Origin: Actinoallomurus iriomotensis
GTDB taxonomy: Bacteria > Actinomycetota > Actinomycetes > Streptosporangiales > Streptosporangiaceae
Length of the DNA: 64,000 nt
Direction of reading: 5' to 3'
Assembly: GCF_030269445.1 (NCBI RefSeq)
Contig: NZ_BSTJ01000003.1
Span: forward strand, 620,001-684,000
A model generated the notes under the pieces. The model saw only the letters and a program-made list of their open reading frames with translations, had not been told where the DNA came from and did not search any database. The position numbers and the translations under genes were made by a program. Position 1 is the stretch's first letter; the number at the start of each line of letters is the position of its first letter. Below, in pieces: positions 44,122-53,262 of the stretch.

Positions 44122-45291
44122 TCATGGCGGCTCCTCCACCGGCAGCCGGGCACGGACCCGGAACCCCCCGGCCGGGTCGGGTCCCGCCGTCAGTGATCCG
44201 CCCATCATCGCGGCGCGTTCACGCATACCGGCGATGCCCTGTCCCGCCCCCAGGCCGGTCAGGCGGCCGCCGCCGATGCCGTCGTCGCGGACGTCGATGG
44301 TGAGTTCGCGGTCGGTGGCGACAACCGTGATGTCGGTGGTGCGTGCGCGGGCATGGCGCAGGGTGTTGGTGAGCGACTCCTGCACGATCCGGTAGGCCGA
44401 CAGTTCGACTCCGGGAGGCAGCGTCCTGCCGTCCAGACCCTCGGTACGGAACGTCACGCGCAGTCCCGCCGCGGCCAGGGGTCTGGTCAGGCCGTCGAGG
44501 TCGGCGAGGCCCGGCCGGAGCGCCGCGCCGCCCTCGGGCTCGTCGTCGAGGGAACGGACGGTACGCAGGAACGCGCGCAGCTCGGTGAGGGCCTGCCTGC
44601 CTGAGGTTTCCAGATCGCGCAGGGCCTGGCGGGCCTTGGCGGGGTCGACGTCGAACACGTCATCCGCCGCGGCCGCCTGGATGACCATGACCGAGACCGT
44701 GTGGGCGAGAACGTCGTGCAGTTCGCGGGCGATGCGAGCCCGTTCTTCGAGTACGACGCGCCGCGCCTCGGCCTGGCGGCGGGCGGAGCGGGCTCTGCCC
44801 AGCGCTCCCCAGCTCCAGGCCAACAGGGCGGCGGCGGGCCACAGCAGCGCGTGCCGCAGGTGCCCGGTCGCCCACGGCAGGACGCCGGCCGGCACCAGTG
44901 CCCCCGCCAGACCCCACAGAGACTCGCGGGCGGGACGGATCCAGGCGAGGGTGCTCACCACCACCAGCGCGATCCCGGGCCCGGCCTTCGGATACAGGAA
45001 CTGGATCCCGCTCCCGGCCAGGAGAACTGTCGCGGTCACCGTGCCCGGCCACTCGCTCATCCACCAGACGGCGCCCGCCTGAACCACCACCAGGGCGATC
45101 AGCACGGCCCGTCCGAACCCGCCGGGAGCCCCCTGGGGCGTGAGGAGGACCAACGGCGCCAGCAGGGCCAGCGCGCACCCCACGAGTACGGTGCGCCACC
45201 GCGGTGACAGTGTCACCTCGAACCGGTCCGGCACGATGACCGACGCTAGCAGTACGCGTATCCGACCAGGCGACGCCTCATCCACGGTCAC
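44122..45291 (-). CDS. Orphan NarL-type histidine kinase
   Basis: 389 residues from GTG 45291. About five membrane helices (residues 30-155), coiled-coil linker, HisKA_3 box RELHDVLAHTVSV, HATPase domain (ESLTNTLRHARA, DDGIGGG, GQGIAGMRER). The start overlaps the esterase stop by GTGA. The stop overlaps a possible ATG, where a response regulator usually follows, but the next 25 codons do not encode one and then stop. It therefore lacks its expected partner here and must signal to a regulator elsewhere or be a remnant. Confidence 0.88.
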   Translation of the reverse strand: MTVDEASPGRIRVLLASVIVPDRFEVTLSPRWRTVLVGCALALLAPLVLLTPQGAPGGFGRAVLIALVVVQAGAVWWMSEWPGTVTATVLLAGSGIQFLYPKAGPGIALVVVSTLAWIRPARESLWGLAGALVPAGVLPWATGHLRHALLWPAAALLAWSWGALGRARSARRQAEARRVVLEERARIARELHDVLAHTVSVMVIQAAAADDVFDVDPAKARQALRDLETSGRQALTELRAFLRTVRSLDDEPEGGAALRPGLADLDGLTRPLAAAGLRVTFRTEGLDGRTLPPGVELSAYRIVQESLTNTLRHARARTTDITVVATDRELTIDVRDDGIGGGRLTGLGAGQGIAGMRERAAMMGGSLTAGPDPAGGFRVRARLPVEEPP

Positions 45292-46874
45292 CGCGTCGTT
45301 GTCTCCCAGAACCCGCAGTTGTGCTCGGCCGCGGCGTCGACGGTCCGGATCGCTCCCGGCGCGAGGCTCAGCGGCGCGGTGCCGGGCCGCCAGCTCGGCG
45401 CGCCCCGATGGTTCGGATCGCCGGAGCGGGCGAAGGCACTCCAGTAACCGACCATCGTACGGGCCAGTTCCTTGCGATCCCGGGTGACCAGCAGGTCCCT
45501 GCCTCCCAGGTCGAAGAGGTAGGGAAGGTCGGAGGCGTGGGCGGCGCCCTGCGGGAGGCCGGGGATCCTCAGGCCGTTGACGTTGGGCGCGTTCTCGTCG
45601 GCGAACTCATAGGAGTACACGGTCGTACGCGCGGCGAGGTCCCGGGCGCCGGCCAGGGTCGAGCAGGCCCAGGACTCGTCGGTCAGGACCGCCGCCCAGG
45701 CCAGTCCGGCGGACGGGAACCGCGACAGCGGGTACCGGGCGGCCACCTTGCCCGCGCTGGAGCCGAACGCCCGCCTCAGCAGCCGCGGATAGGTCTCCGA
45801 GGTGATCAGCTTCGAGTCGTACTTGAGCGCGCCGCCGACGAACGCACGGGCCTCGTCACGGGTACCGCCGACGATCACCGGAACGTTGGTGAACGCGCCC
45901 GCGCCCAGCGCCACGGCGGGATCCCGCGGCAGCAGATCGGTGCCGTAGGCGAGATGATCGGCGAAGGACTCGGAGTGTGGGAGAAGGTCGGCGACGGGCT
46001 TGCGCCGTAGGCACGCCAGCGCCTTCTCGCCGCCACAGCCCAGCTCCTTGGCGGCGGCCAAGCCGTCGCTCTGCCCCTGGGCGAGAGGGACGTACGGCCT
46101 GTCGGCAGGCGCCCCGGGGAACAGCCCGCCGGCGGGCCAGCGCACCCGGCACGACCCCGACGAGACGATCGCCTTGCTGATGAGCCCCTTGGCCGCTGGG
46201 GAGGTGAGCAGGGCGCAGACCGACATTCCCCCCGCCGACTGGCCGAACACGGTGATGTTGCGCGGGTCGCCACCGAACGCGGAGGCGTTGCGGCGCGCCC
46301 ACTGCAGCGCCGAGATCTGGTCGGCGAACCCGAAGTCGCCCGACCCTGGCAGCCCGGGCAGCCCCAGGTAGCCGAAGATCCCAAGCCGGTAGTTCACCGT
46401 GACGACGACGGCCTTGCCCTCGGTGGCCAGCCGGACGGCGTCGTACTCCCTGCCGCTTCCCTGGGTGAAGCCGCCGCCGTGCCACCACACCATCACCGGC
46501 AGACCGCCGTGGTTTTCGCGCGGGGTGGTGACGTTGACGTAGAGACAGTCCTCACCGGACGGCCGGCTTCCCTGCGTGCCCGCCGTGCCCTGCGGGCAGT
46601 CATTCCCCGGCCGTCCGGCCGCCCTCACGCCGCTCCAGGGACGCGGCTTACGCGGCAACGTCCAGCGCAGGGCGCCGGTGGGCGGTTCGGCGTACGGAAT
46701 GCCGAGGAACTGTCGCGACCCGCCCTTCACGATGCCCCGCACGCTCCCGGAATCCACGCGTACGGTCAGCGGTGCCTGCGCGGGCTCCCGCGATGAGCGA
46801 CACGCCCCCACCAGCCCCGCGGCCGAGACCACCGCGAGCACGGTGAACACGCTTTTGACATCCGCCATCTTCAT
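45288..46874 (-). CDS. Lipoprotein carboxylesterase (type B)
   Basis: About 528 residues. Signal peptide with lipobox LVGAC, so the mature protein is probably lipid-anchored. Type B carboxylesterase motifs: EDCLYVNV, WHGGGF oxyanion region, nucleophile FGQSAGG, acidic residue in GGTRDEARAF and His in GAAHASDLPYLF. ATG 46874 is used; GTG 46892 and ATG 46868 are alternatives without clear sites. It hydrolyses esters at the cell surface. Its stop overlaps the histidine kinase start, an unusual coupling. Confidence 0.88.
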   Translation of the reverse strand: MKMADVKSVFTVLAVVSAAGLVGACRSSREPAQAPLTVRVDSGSVRGIVKGGSRQFLGIPYAEPPTGALRWTLPRKPRPWSGVRAAGRPGNDCPQGTAGTQGSRPSGEDCLYVNVTTPRENHGGLPVMVWWHGGGFTQGSGREYDAVRLATEGKAVVVTVNYRLGIFGYLGLPGLPGSGDFGFADQISALQWARRNASAFGGDPRNITVFGQSAGGMSVCALLTSPAAKGLISKAIVSSGSCRVRWPAGGLFPGAPADRPYVPLAQGQSDGLAAAKELGCGGEKALACLRRKPVADLLPHSESFADHLAYGTDLLPRDPAVALGAGAFTNVPVIVGGTRDEARAFVGGALKYDSKLITSETYPRLLRRAFGSSAGKVAARYPLSRFPSAGLAWAAVLTDESWACSTLAGARDLAARTTVYSYEFADENAPNVNGLRIPGLPQGAAHASDLPYLFDLGGRDLLVTRDRKELARTMVGYWSAFARSGDPNHRGAPSWRPGTAPLSLAPGAIRTVDAAAEHNCGFWETTTR

Positions 46875-47092
46875 GACCGCCTGACTGATCACGTCCGCCG
46901 TACGACGGCACGGGTTCGAAAGCCATGGCGAGGTGACCCGCCGACGCCGACGCTAGAGACCCCGGCGGCAATTGGCCTCAGCCTGTCGTCCGGTCTTGGA
47001 ACCGCGACTTCGGACGGAGAGGCGGGCGCGTCCCCACCCACAGACGGAGACGCCTTGCTACCCGACGTGCCGCCGATACCGCGCTCGGACCG

Positions 47093-48157
47093 TCAGGGGG
47101 CCGTCCTGAGAGTCAGGGCGTAGTACTCGACCCAGTAGTCGCCCACGTTCTGGCTGTGGTCGGTAAGGAACAAGTTGTGCGGTGACTTGCAGCCGCCCAG
47201 CTTGGCCGTGTCCACCAGCAGTTGAGCCAGGCGCCGGCCGTCCACTTCGCCGGCTTCGTAGGTTTCTGAATGGAAGAGCGGGCCCGCCGAGGTCGCCGAT
47301 TCCGCGATCCATCCCAGGTCGGCCAGCTCGGCCTTCGGTAGCGCCGGCTCGTTGAAGTCGTGCATACGGAGCCTCAACACGGGATCAGACTCGATATCGA
47401 TGTGGATGGCTCCTGGCCATACGCCAAGATGCGCGATGTCCTTGCCGATGCCCAGTGCGCGGACTTCCGCGGGGAAGGTGGTCAGCATCGCGGCCACGGA
47501 AGTGGCGAAGACGTCCCAGTCGTCGGTGCGCCATAGACCGGGCAGGTCGAGGCCGTCGTTGGCTGGATCGTTCCCGGTGCCGAAGAAACCACCGAGCGCG
47601 AAGGAGTCGTGTTGCTGTCTCCGATACCAGTTCTCCACTGGGGCGCTCGGCGACAACAGCAGTTCGGGGCCTTGCTCGCCGGCGCGCAACTCCAGCGAGT
47701 TCGGATCGCCTCGCCACCGCCGGAACGGACTGCCCCACGATGCGGGCGCGTCATGGAACGGGCCCGGCCTCCCGTAGGCACCCATTATTGGCGAGGAGCC
47801 GAAAGCGGCCGTAAGGACATCGGCTGCCCTGCGGAAAGCGTCGGCCTTGGCGATCGGCGTATCCTGCGGGAGATCGATCGGCACATAGAGGCCGAAGTAT
47901 TCTTCACCCGCGACGTGATCCTCCACCATATGCCTGCGAACCGACCGCAGGTACGCGTCGCCGGTCACCAGCCCAGTGCTCAGCACCGGCCCGTAATGCT
48001 CCCTGTGGAGCGGCTCCACTCGGTCACGCCACTCCCAGCCCAACCCGGCCACCAGTTCTCGCAGAGCCGTCTCGGCCCATCCACCGGTCTCGGCCGTCTT
48101 CAGCCGTCGCGCCAGCTCCACCAAGGCCTCATCGCTCAACCGCGCCACCGAGATCAC
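47093..48157 (-). CDS. Large soluble protein of unknown function
   Basis: 354 residues from GTG 48157 with GAAAGGCGG upstream. N-terminal helices (LSDEALVELARRLKTAETGG, REHYGPVLSTGLVTGDAYL) are followed by a mixed middle rich in Trp, Pro and Gly and a C-terminal part (IHIDIESDPVLRLRMHDFNEPAL, LLVDTAKLGGCKSPHNLFL). No signal, membrane helix or known catalytic motif. It could be an immunity- or housekeeping-type protein of actinomycetes. It is divergent from the GH20 gene, 76 bases apart. Confidence 0.7.
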   Translation of the reverse strand: MISVARLSDEALVELARRLKTAETGGWAETALRELVAGLGWEWRDRVEPLHREHYGPVLSTGLVTGDAYLRSVRRHMVEDHVAGEEYFGLYVPIDLPQDTPIAKADAFRRAADVLTAAFGSSPIMGAYGRPGPFHDAPASWGSPFRRWRGDPNSLELRAGEQGPELLLSPSAPVENWYRRQQHDSFALGGFFGTGNDPANDGLDLPGLWRTDDWDVFATSVAAMLTTFPAEVRALGIGKDIAHLGVWPGAIHIDIESDPVLRLRMHDFNEPALPKAELADLGWIAESATSAGPLFHSETYEAGEVDGRRLAQLLVDTAKLGGCKSPHNLFLTDHSQNVGDYWVEYYALTLRTAP

Positions 48158-48222
48158 CGCCTTTCACACGTACAAAGTCGATCTTCGTCGTCAGTGCCAC
48201 AGCATCGCAGAGCAGGGCCGTT

Positions 48223-48228
48223 GATAAT
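48223..48228 (+). promoter_or_regulatory. -10-like GATAAT immediately before GH20 start
   Basis: GATAAT ends six bases before ATG 48234, so transcription would start at or next to the start codon. No ribosome site is visible. This suggests a leaderless mRNA; no clear -35 is seen. Confidence 0.4.
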
Positions 48229-48233
48229 CAGTC

Positions 48234-49667
48234 ATGACCTCTCGGATGACCTGCCTTGTCCCAGCGCCCGTCCACGTCCGGCCGTCGCCCGACGACAGCT
48301 TTCTCATCACGGCCGAAACCCGTGTCCGCGTCAGCCGGGAAACCTCTCGCATCGGGGACCATCTCGCCGAAACGCTCCAGCTGGCCACCGCCGCGGACGG
48401 CGAGATCTCGCTGTCCCTCCACGGCGCCGATCCACGAGTCGGCGACGAGGGCTACCGGCTCTCCGTCACCAGAACAGGCATCGCGCTGAAAGCCAACACC
48501 GAGACCGGGTTATTCAACGGTGTCCAGACGCTGCGCCAGCTGCTCCCGGTCGACGGGCCTCGTGTGGTGGACGGCGGCGAGGTCCTGGACCATCCGAGAT
48601 TCGCCCACCGCGGCGCGATGCTCGACGTGGCACGACATTTCTTCACCGTCGATGACGTACGGCGGTTCATCGACCAGATCGCCCAGTACAAGATCAACGT
48701 TCTGCACCTCCACCTCACCGACGACCAGGGCTGGCGCCTGGAGATCACCGGCTGGCCCCGACTCACCGAAGTCGGCGGAGCGACGCAGGTCGGCGGCGGC
48801 CCGGGCGGGTTCTACACCCAGCGGGAGTTCCGGGATCTTGTCGCGTACGCCGCGTCCCGGCATATCACGGTCATCCCCGAGATCGACCTCCCCGGCCACA
48901 GCAACGCCGCACTGACCTCCTACCCCGAACTCACCTGCGACGGTGTCGCACCGCCGCCGTTCACCTCGATCGGGACGGCCACCGGATTCAGTTCCCTGTG
49001 CACCGACCAGGAGAGCACCTACCGGTTCACCGAGGACGTGCTCGGCGAACTCGCAGCGCTGACGCCCGGCCGGCATCTGCACATCGGCACGGACGAAACC
49101 CACGCCACGCCCGAAGAGGGCTACGTGAAGTTCGTCCGGCGGACCGTCGACATCGTGCGGCAGCACGGCAAACAGGCCATCGGCTGGCACGAGATCCTCC
49201 GCGCCGGCCCGCCGGAGGGCACCGTGCCCCAGTTCTGGAGCAAGACCGACGACGATCCCCGAGTCGCCGAGGCCGCCGCCCGGGGCCACCGAATCCTTCT
49301 CTCCCCCGCCAACAAGGTGTACCTCGACATGAAGTACACCCCCGACTCCCCCATCGGCTTCAAATGGGCCGGCTATCTCGATGTCCGCGACGTCTACGAC
49401 TGGGACCCCGGCAGCTACCTCGACGGCGTACCGGAGCACGCCGTGCTCGGCGTCGAGGCGCCCCTGTGGTCGGAACACCTCGAACATCGCAGCCATATCG
49501 ACCACATGGCCTTCCCCCGGCTTCCCGCGATCGCCGAACTCGGCTGGTCACCGGGACAGACCCACGGCTGGGACGACTTCCGACGCCGCCTGGCGACCCA
49601 CGCACCACGCTGGACGGCCCAGGGCATCGAGTTCTATCCGTCCACCCAGATCCCCTGGGCCATCTGA
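48234..49667 (+). CDS. GH20 beta-N-acetylhexosaminidase, cytoplasmic
   Basis: 477 residues. An N-terminal alpha/beta domain (residues 8-120) is followed by the GH20 barrel (HRGAMLDVARHFF, NVLHLHLTDDQGWRLEI, PEIDLPGHSNAAL). The catalytic pair is D287-E288 in HIGTDETHAT. No signal peptide is present, so it acts inside the cell, probably on chitobiose or muropeptide-derived sugars after uptake. ATG 48246 is an alternative start. Codon 93 is the rare TTA. Possibly leaderless. Confidence 0.92.
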   Translation: MTSRMTCLVPAPVHVRPSPDDSFLITAETRVRVSRETSRIGDHLAETLQLATAADGEISLSLHGADPRVGDEGYRLSVTRTGIALKANTETGLFNGVQTLRQLLPVDGPRVVDGGEVLDHPRFAHRGAMLDVARHFFTVDDVRRFIDQIAQYKINVLHLHLTDDQGWRLEITGWPRLTEVGGATQVGGGPGGFYTQREFRDLVAYAASRHITVIPEIDLPGHSNAALTSYPELTCDGVAPPPFTSIGTATGFSSLCTDQESTYRFTEDVLGELAALTPGRHLHIGTDETHATPEEGYVKFVRRTVDIVRQHGKQAIGWHEILRAGPPEGTVPQFWSKTDDDPRVAEAAARGHRILLSPANKVYLDMKYTPDSPIGFKWAGYLDVRDVYDWDPGSYLDGVPEHAVLGVEAPLWSEHLEHRSHIDHMAFPRLPAIAELGWSPGQTHGWDDFRRRLATHAPRWTAQGIEFYPSTQIPWAI

Positions 49668-49896
49668 GTGACCGCGCCTCGACAGGGAGCACGTCTCCGC
49701 CGAAATACCACCTTTGGGTACTACGACGCGCTGCCCACTGCCCACTACATTGGCGCGGCGTCTCTCAATTGCGATTGACCACCGGCATCCGGTCGCGTTG
49801 ATGAGGATCGCGGGTGACGACGGAACCTCACGACCGGCGGCATCGTCCAAATTCCCACCTTGATCACCCATGTTCAGCAAATGATCGGGATTCCTG

Positions 49897-51516
49897 TTGA
49901 AACGTGCATTGATGCCCATTGCGGTGTCCGGCGTACTCCTGGCCGGCGCGACCGGCTGCCATTCGGCGGATCGTCCGCGAGCAGCGGATCTGTCCGGCGA
50001 TTCGGCCCACGCGACGAGTCACCCGACACCGACGGCGGATGGTCCGGCAAAGGCGGATCTGTCGACCCGTTCGGTACGCTCCGCTGCTGCTCCTGGATGT
50101 GATGGAGTGGCCGTCGGGCCCGCCCAGGAGGTGGTCTCGACCGCCGAACGCAACCGTCTTGGGCTGGATGTGTGGCCTGACACGGCGTTGGGTGTGCTGA
50201 ACGACGGGAGTGGAAAGTACCGGTTCTTCTCCACCGGAACGCCCGGCTCACGCGCTCCACAGAAGGTCATCACCACGAGCGGGACGCTCAACGCCCCGGC
50301 GTCCGGTGGCATCACCAGCTCTCAGCAGGTCACCGGTGTGCCGAGCGGGTTCGACTATGCGGGTGGCGGCCCGGTCTACCGCGACGCGAACAGCGGCCTG
50401 GTGCTGCAGATGCTGCACCTGGAGCGGCCGTACGGCAGTGACCCGTCGAAGTTCTACACCGAACTCGATCTCGGACGCGTCGACCCGGCGACGGGCAAGG
50501 TGACGCGGCTGGGCGCGATCGTGCGGCCGCACGCCGTTTTCGCGGACGCCCAGAAGACCCAGACCACGATCGACCTCGGCGCGCCCTCGTTCAGTGTGAC
50601 GAAGGTCGGTTCGACCTCCTACCTGTACGTGTACTTCGCCGACGCCTCCGCCGACACCTCCGGGCACGTCTCCTTCTCCGGGCTGTCGGTGGCCCGCGCG
50701 TCGCTGAGCTCCGTGCTGGCCGCGGCCAAGCAAGGAAAGGTCAGCGCGTGGAACAAATTCTCCGACGGTGAATGGACCCAGCCCGCACTGGGCGGCGCGT
50801 CCGCCGACATCAACGCGGGCCGGCCGATGGCCTGGGCGCCGGGCACCGCTCGCGGTGATGGGCGCACCATCATGGTCGCAGGTGTCTCCCCCCACGAGAT
50901 GGTCCTGTCCGCCTCCGCGGACGGGGTGAGCGGCTGGTCCGCGCGGCATCCGCTGTGGCGTGACCCGGACATGTTCGACGCCTACCCGACCGTCGTGGCG
51001 AACAGCGGCACCCCCGACACCCCCGGCACGACGTTCTTCGTCTACTACACCCAGTGGCAGAGCCCGAGCCCGGACTGGTCCAAGGCGCGGCTGATGCGGC
51101 GTACGGTGCGTTGCACGCAGGGAACGAGTGGGACCGACGTCGCCCTGGTCCGCTACAGCAACGGGTCCCACCACCAGGTCACCACCGGCTCGGCCCCGAC
51201 CGGCTACCACGAAGAAGGCCGCTGGTATCTGCGCTCGGCACAAGAGTCCGGCACCGTCCCGCTGTACGGCTGCCGTAACGGCCAGGACGACCAGTTCCTG
51301 TACAAAGAGGCGGACTGCGGCGGCTCCCAGTTCGCCATCGTCCAGACCGAAGGGTGGATCTACACCGCCCGTCCGTCAAACCCCTCCGTGCCGCTCTACC
51401 GATGCCACATCACCGGCGTCGGCGACCATTTCGTCTCCACCCAACCCGACTGCGAGGCACCCGGAAACGCCAACGTCGTCCAGGAGGGCCTGCTGGGATA
51501 CGCCCTCACCCACTGA
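49897..51516 (+). CDS. Lipoprotein with beta-propeller-like domain and C-terminal repeat
   Basis: 539 residues. TTG 49897 is used because it supplies the basic n-region ([21 protein letters not shown]); ATG 49912 leaves no positive charge. Lipobox ATGC. Residues 70-400 form a repeated beta pattern with [16 protein letters not shown] and [13 protein letters not shown], like five- or six-bladed glycan-active propellers. The C-terminal 110 residues have two related units (VPLYGC...[18 protein letters not shown]...[12 protein letters not shown]) of the DUF5648-like kind. Enzymatic activity is not assigned. The upstream 228 bases hold no gene. Confidence 0.75.
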   Translation: MKRALMPIAVSGVLLAGATGCHSADRPRAADLSGDSAHATSHPTPTADGPAKADLSTRSVRSAAAPGCDGVAVGPAQEVVSTAERNRLGLDVWPDTALGVLNDGSGKYRFFSTGTPGSRAPQKVITTSGTLNAPASGGITSSQQVTGVPSGFDYAGGGPVYRDANSGLVLQMLHLERPYGSDPSKFYTELDLGRVDPATGKVTRLGAIVRPHAVFADAQKTQTTIDLGAPSFSVTKVGSTSYLYVYFADASADTSGHVSFSGLSVARASLSSVLAAAKQGKVSAWNKFSDGEWTQPALGGASADINAGRPMAWAPGTARGDGRTIMVAGVSPHEMVLSASADGVSGWSARHPLWRDPDMFDAYPTVVANSGTPDTPGTTFFVYYTQWQSPSPDWSKARLMRRTVRCTQGTSGTDVALVRYSNGSHHQVTTGSAPTGYHEEGRWYLRSAQESGTVPLYGCRNGQDDQFLYKEADCGGSQFAIVQTEGWIYTARPSNPSVPLYRCHITGVGDHFVSTQPDCEAPGNANVVQEGLLGYALTH

Positions 51517-51524
51517 TCGGTACG

Positions 51525-52556
51525 TCATTCTCGGAGGGAGCGCCCGAGTACGCGGCTGAGCCACCGGGTGCGAGCGTGACGGGCTTCGCGGGCGAGGGCC
51601 GCGGTGGGGGCGACGGAGTCGAAGCCGTGGAAGGCGCCGGGCCAGACATGGAGCTCGGCGTCGCCCCCGGCGCACCAGATCGCGTGGGCGTAAGCGACGT
51701 TCTCGTCGCGGAAGGTCTCCGCCGAGCCGACGTCGACGTAGGTGGGCGGCAGCCCGCTCAGGTCGGTGGCGCGGGCGGGGGCGGCGTAGGCCGGCAGATC
51801 CGCGAGGCCGTACCGGTCACCCAGGTAGGCCTGCCAGGCGACGGCGGTCGAGGATCTGTCCCACAGGCCGACGCCGGCCATCTGGCGAGCGGAGGGGGTG
51901 TCGAGGCGGTCATCCAGCATCGGGCACTGCAGGAGCTGCCCGATCGGTCTCGGGCCGTCGCCCCGGTCCCGGTTGAGCAGGGCCAGGGCCGCGGCGAGGC
52001 CGCCGCCGGCGCTCTTGCCCCCGATGATCACGCGCTCGCCGTCGATGCCGAGCTCGTCCGCGTGGCCGACGGTCCACAGAAGTCCCGCGTGGCAGTCTTC
52101 CAGCGGCCCCGGATACTGCGTTTCCGGCGCCAGCCGGTATTCCACGGACACGACGGCCAGGCCAAGCGGGGCGGACCAGTCACGAAGGATCTTCGGGAGG
52201 ACGGACCAGGCATTGCCCATCATCATCCCGCCCCCGTGCATGTAATACAGCACCGGCAGGGACCCGGCGGCGTCGGCGGGCCGCGCGTACACCAGCGTGA
52301 CGTTCGGACCGCCCTCGGCACCGGGCACGCTCAGTTCCTCGACGGCGAAGCGGCCGTCGGCCCGCAGCTCGACCGCGGTGGGCCGGGGTCTGTTCGCGGC
52401 GTCGCGTTCTCGCCGGGCGGCGAGGTTCTCCGGAGTGAGCCGTTCCCTGGACAAGTCGCCCAGGGCCTCCAAAGCGGCGCCCAGCTCGGCATCGAACGGC
52501 GGGGCCGTTCCCACGGCGACCGTTTCGGAGGCCGGAGAGCGCCGGCGCCCCGTCAT
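51525..52556 (-). CDS. Alpha/beta hydrolase, hormone-sensitive lipase type
   Basis: 343 residues. Oxyanion motif YYMHGGGMM, nucleophile region [10 protein letters not shown] (Ser in GxSxG; Lys replaces the usual Asp of GDSAGG), acid in [11 protein letters not shown] and His in GAFHGFD. No signal peptide. HSL-family enzymes cleave short acyl or aryl esters. It converges with the lipoprotein, eight bases apart, and is divergent from the csp promoter region. Confidence 0.9.
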   Translation of the reverse strand: MTGRRRSPASETVAVGTAPPFDAELGAALEALGDLSRERLTPENLAARRERDAANRPRPTAVELRADGRFAVEELSVPGAEGGPNVTLVYARPADAAGSLPVLYYMHGGGMMMGNAWSVLPKILRDWSAPLGLAVVSVEYRLAPETQYPGPLEDCHAGLLWTVGHADELGIDGERVIIGGKSAGGGLAAALALLNRDRGDGPRPIGQLLQCPMLDDRLDTPSARQMAGVGLWDRSSTAVAWQAYLGDRYGLADLPAYAAPARATDLSGLPPTYVDVGSAETFRDENVAYAHAIWCAGGDAELHVWPGAFHGFDSVAPTAALAREARHARTRWLSRVLGRSLRE

Positions 52557-52613
52557 GACGCGCCGCCCTGGCGGCCGAAAGAGTACGTCGGCGGGACACT
52601 GTCATGCGGCATG

Positions 52614-52642
52614 TTGCTTGATCTATCCACCAGTGGTAGCGT
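52614..52642 (+). promoter_or_regulatory. Candidate csp promoter
   Basis: TTGCTT (52614-52619) and TAGCGT (52637-52642) are 17 bases apart. Transcription would start near 52649 and leave a leader of about 155 bases before csp. Confidence 0.45.
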
Positions 52643-52678
52643 AGTGGTAGTTGCAGTTGTGGTTCCCATGAGCTTATG

Positions 52679-52718
52679 TGCGCCTGCTGGTACTCACCTC
52701 AGGCGCATTTTTTGTTTT
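52679..52718 (+). terminator. Canonical intrinsic terminator inside the csp leader
   Basis: TGCGCCTG (52679-52686) and CAGGCGCA (52700-52707) form a perfect 8-bp stem followed by T6-G-T4. T runs of this kind are very rare in this window. It lies 88 bases before the csp start and after the candidate promoter, so it acts as an attenuator or ends a small RNA. Confidence 0.75.
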
Positions 52719-52743
52719 CCCGATAGTCCGTTCGGATGGGGTC

Positions 52744-52784
52744 ATTACGGCGACGCGTGGCTCGCAGAGTGCGGGCCCCGTAAT
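52744..52784 (+). promoter_or_regulatory. Stem in the csp leader next to the RBS
   Basis: ATTACGG (52744-52750) pairs with CCGTAAT (52778-52784), seven bases before the GGAAGGG ribosome site (52793-52799). Long-range pairing here could change access to the site with temperature (inference). Confidence 0.45.
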
Positions 52785-52805
52785 TGCCTTTCGGAAGGGA
52801 CGAAT

Positions 52806-53009
52806 ATGGCCACCGGCACCGTGAAGTGGTTCAACGCGGAAAAAGGCTTCGGCTTCATCGAGCAAGACGGCGGCGGTAGCGACGTCTTCGCGCACTACTC
52901 CAACATCGCGGCTCAGGGCTTTCGTGAGCTCCAGGAGGGCCAGAAGGTCCAGTTCGACATCACGCAGGGCCAGAAGGGTCTCCAGGCAGAGAACATCGTT
53001 CCCGCCTGA
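52806..53009 (+). CDS. Cold-shock protein (CspA family)
   Basis: 67 residues, the exact family length. RNP1 is KGFGFIEQ and RNP2 is DVFAHYS; the start [10 protein letters not shown] is standard. These five-stranded beta barrels bind single-stranded RNA and DNA and act as RNA chaperones. GGAAGGG lies six bases before ATG 52806. The frame is open upstream to ATG 52668, but that start has no RBS and would add 46 residues. Leads the cold-shock locus with the DEAD-box helicase. Confidence 0.95.
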   Translation: MATGTVKWFNAEKGFGFIEQDGGGSDVFAHYSNIAAQGFRELQEGQKVQFDITQGQKGLQAENIVPA

Positions 53010-53026
53010 GAACCGAACAGTGCGGC

Positions 53027-53262
53027 GCCGGGCCCGCATCTGAGCCCGGCACGCTGCCTGCCAGCAGGAAACGATCTTTCTGTCGACACCGACGTCTGAT
53101 CGTTCGGGGGTGTGGCCCTTTCGTGGCGTTCCGCCATGCGGCTCCCCCGAAGTACTTGGCTGCGGGCTCTGGGCTGCACGCCGCTCAGCCCAGAGCCCGT
53201 CCTCCAGCCGTCTCCCGCGATATCACTCAACGCCCTTTTCCGGCTTCGGCGTTGCCTCGCGG
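53027..53262 (+). ncRNA. Structured leader of the DEAD-box helicase gene
   Basis: Four stem-loops fill the 340-base gap between csp and the helicase. They are GCCGGGC/GCCCGGC (53027-53050), TTCGGGGG/CCCCCGAA (53103-53151) with TGGCG/CGCCA nested at 53124-53136, a 14-bp perfect stem (53163-53176 with 53186-53199), and CCGCG/CGCGG (53215-53262) enclosing CAACGCC/GGCGTTG (53228-53254). AACGATC/GATCGTT (53070-53104) is a competing pairing. The first stem may also end csp. No reading frame explains the region. A cis-regulatory RNA is inferred. Confidence 0.55.

Noticed and set aside
44048-44125. Possible response regulator start after the orphan kinase
   Set aside because: The ATG overlapping the kinase stop encodes 25 codons without a receiver motif, then a stop.
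52668-52805. N-terminal extension of Csp from ATG 52668
   Set aside because: No ribosome site, passes through a terminator hairpin, and Csp normally begins [10 protein letters not shown]; kept only as a leader-frame curiosity.
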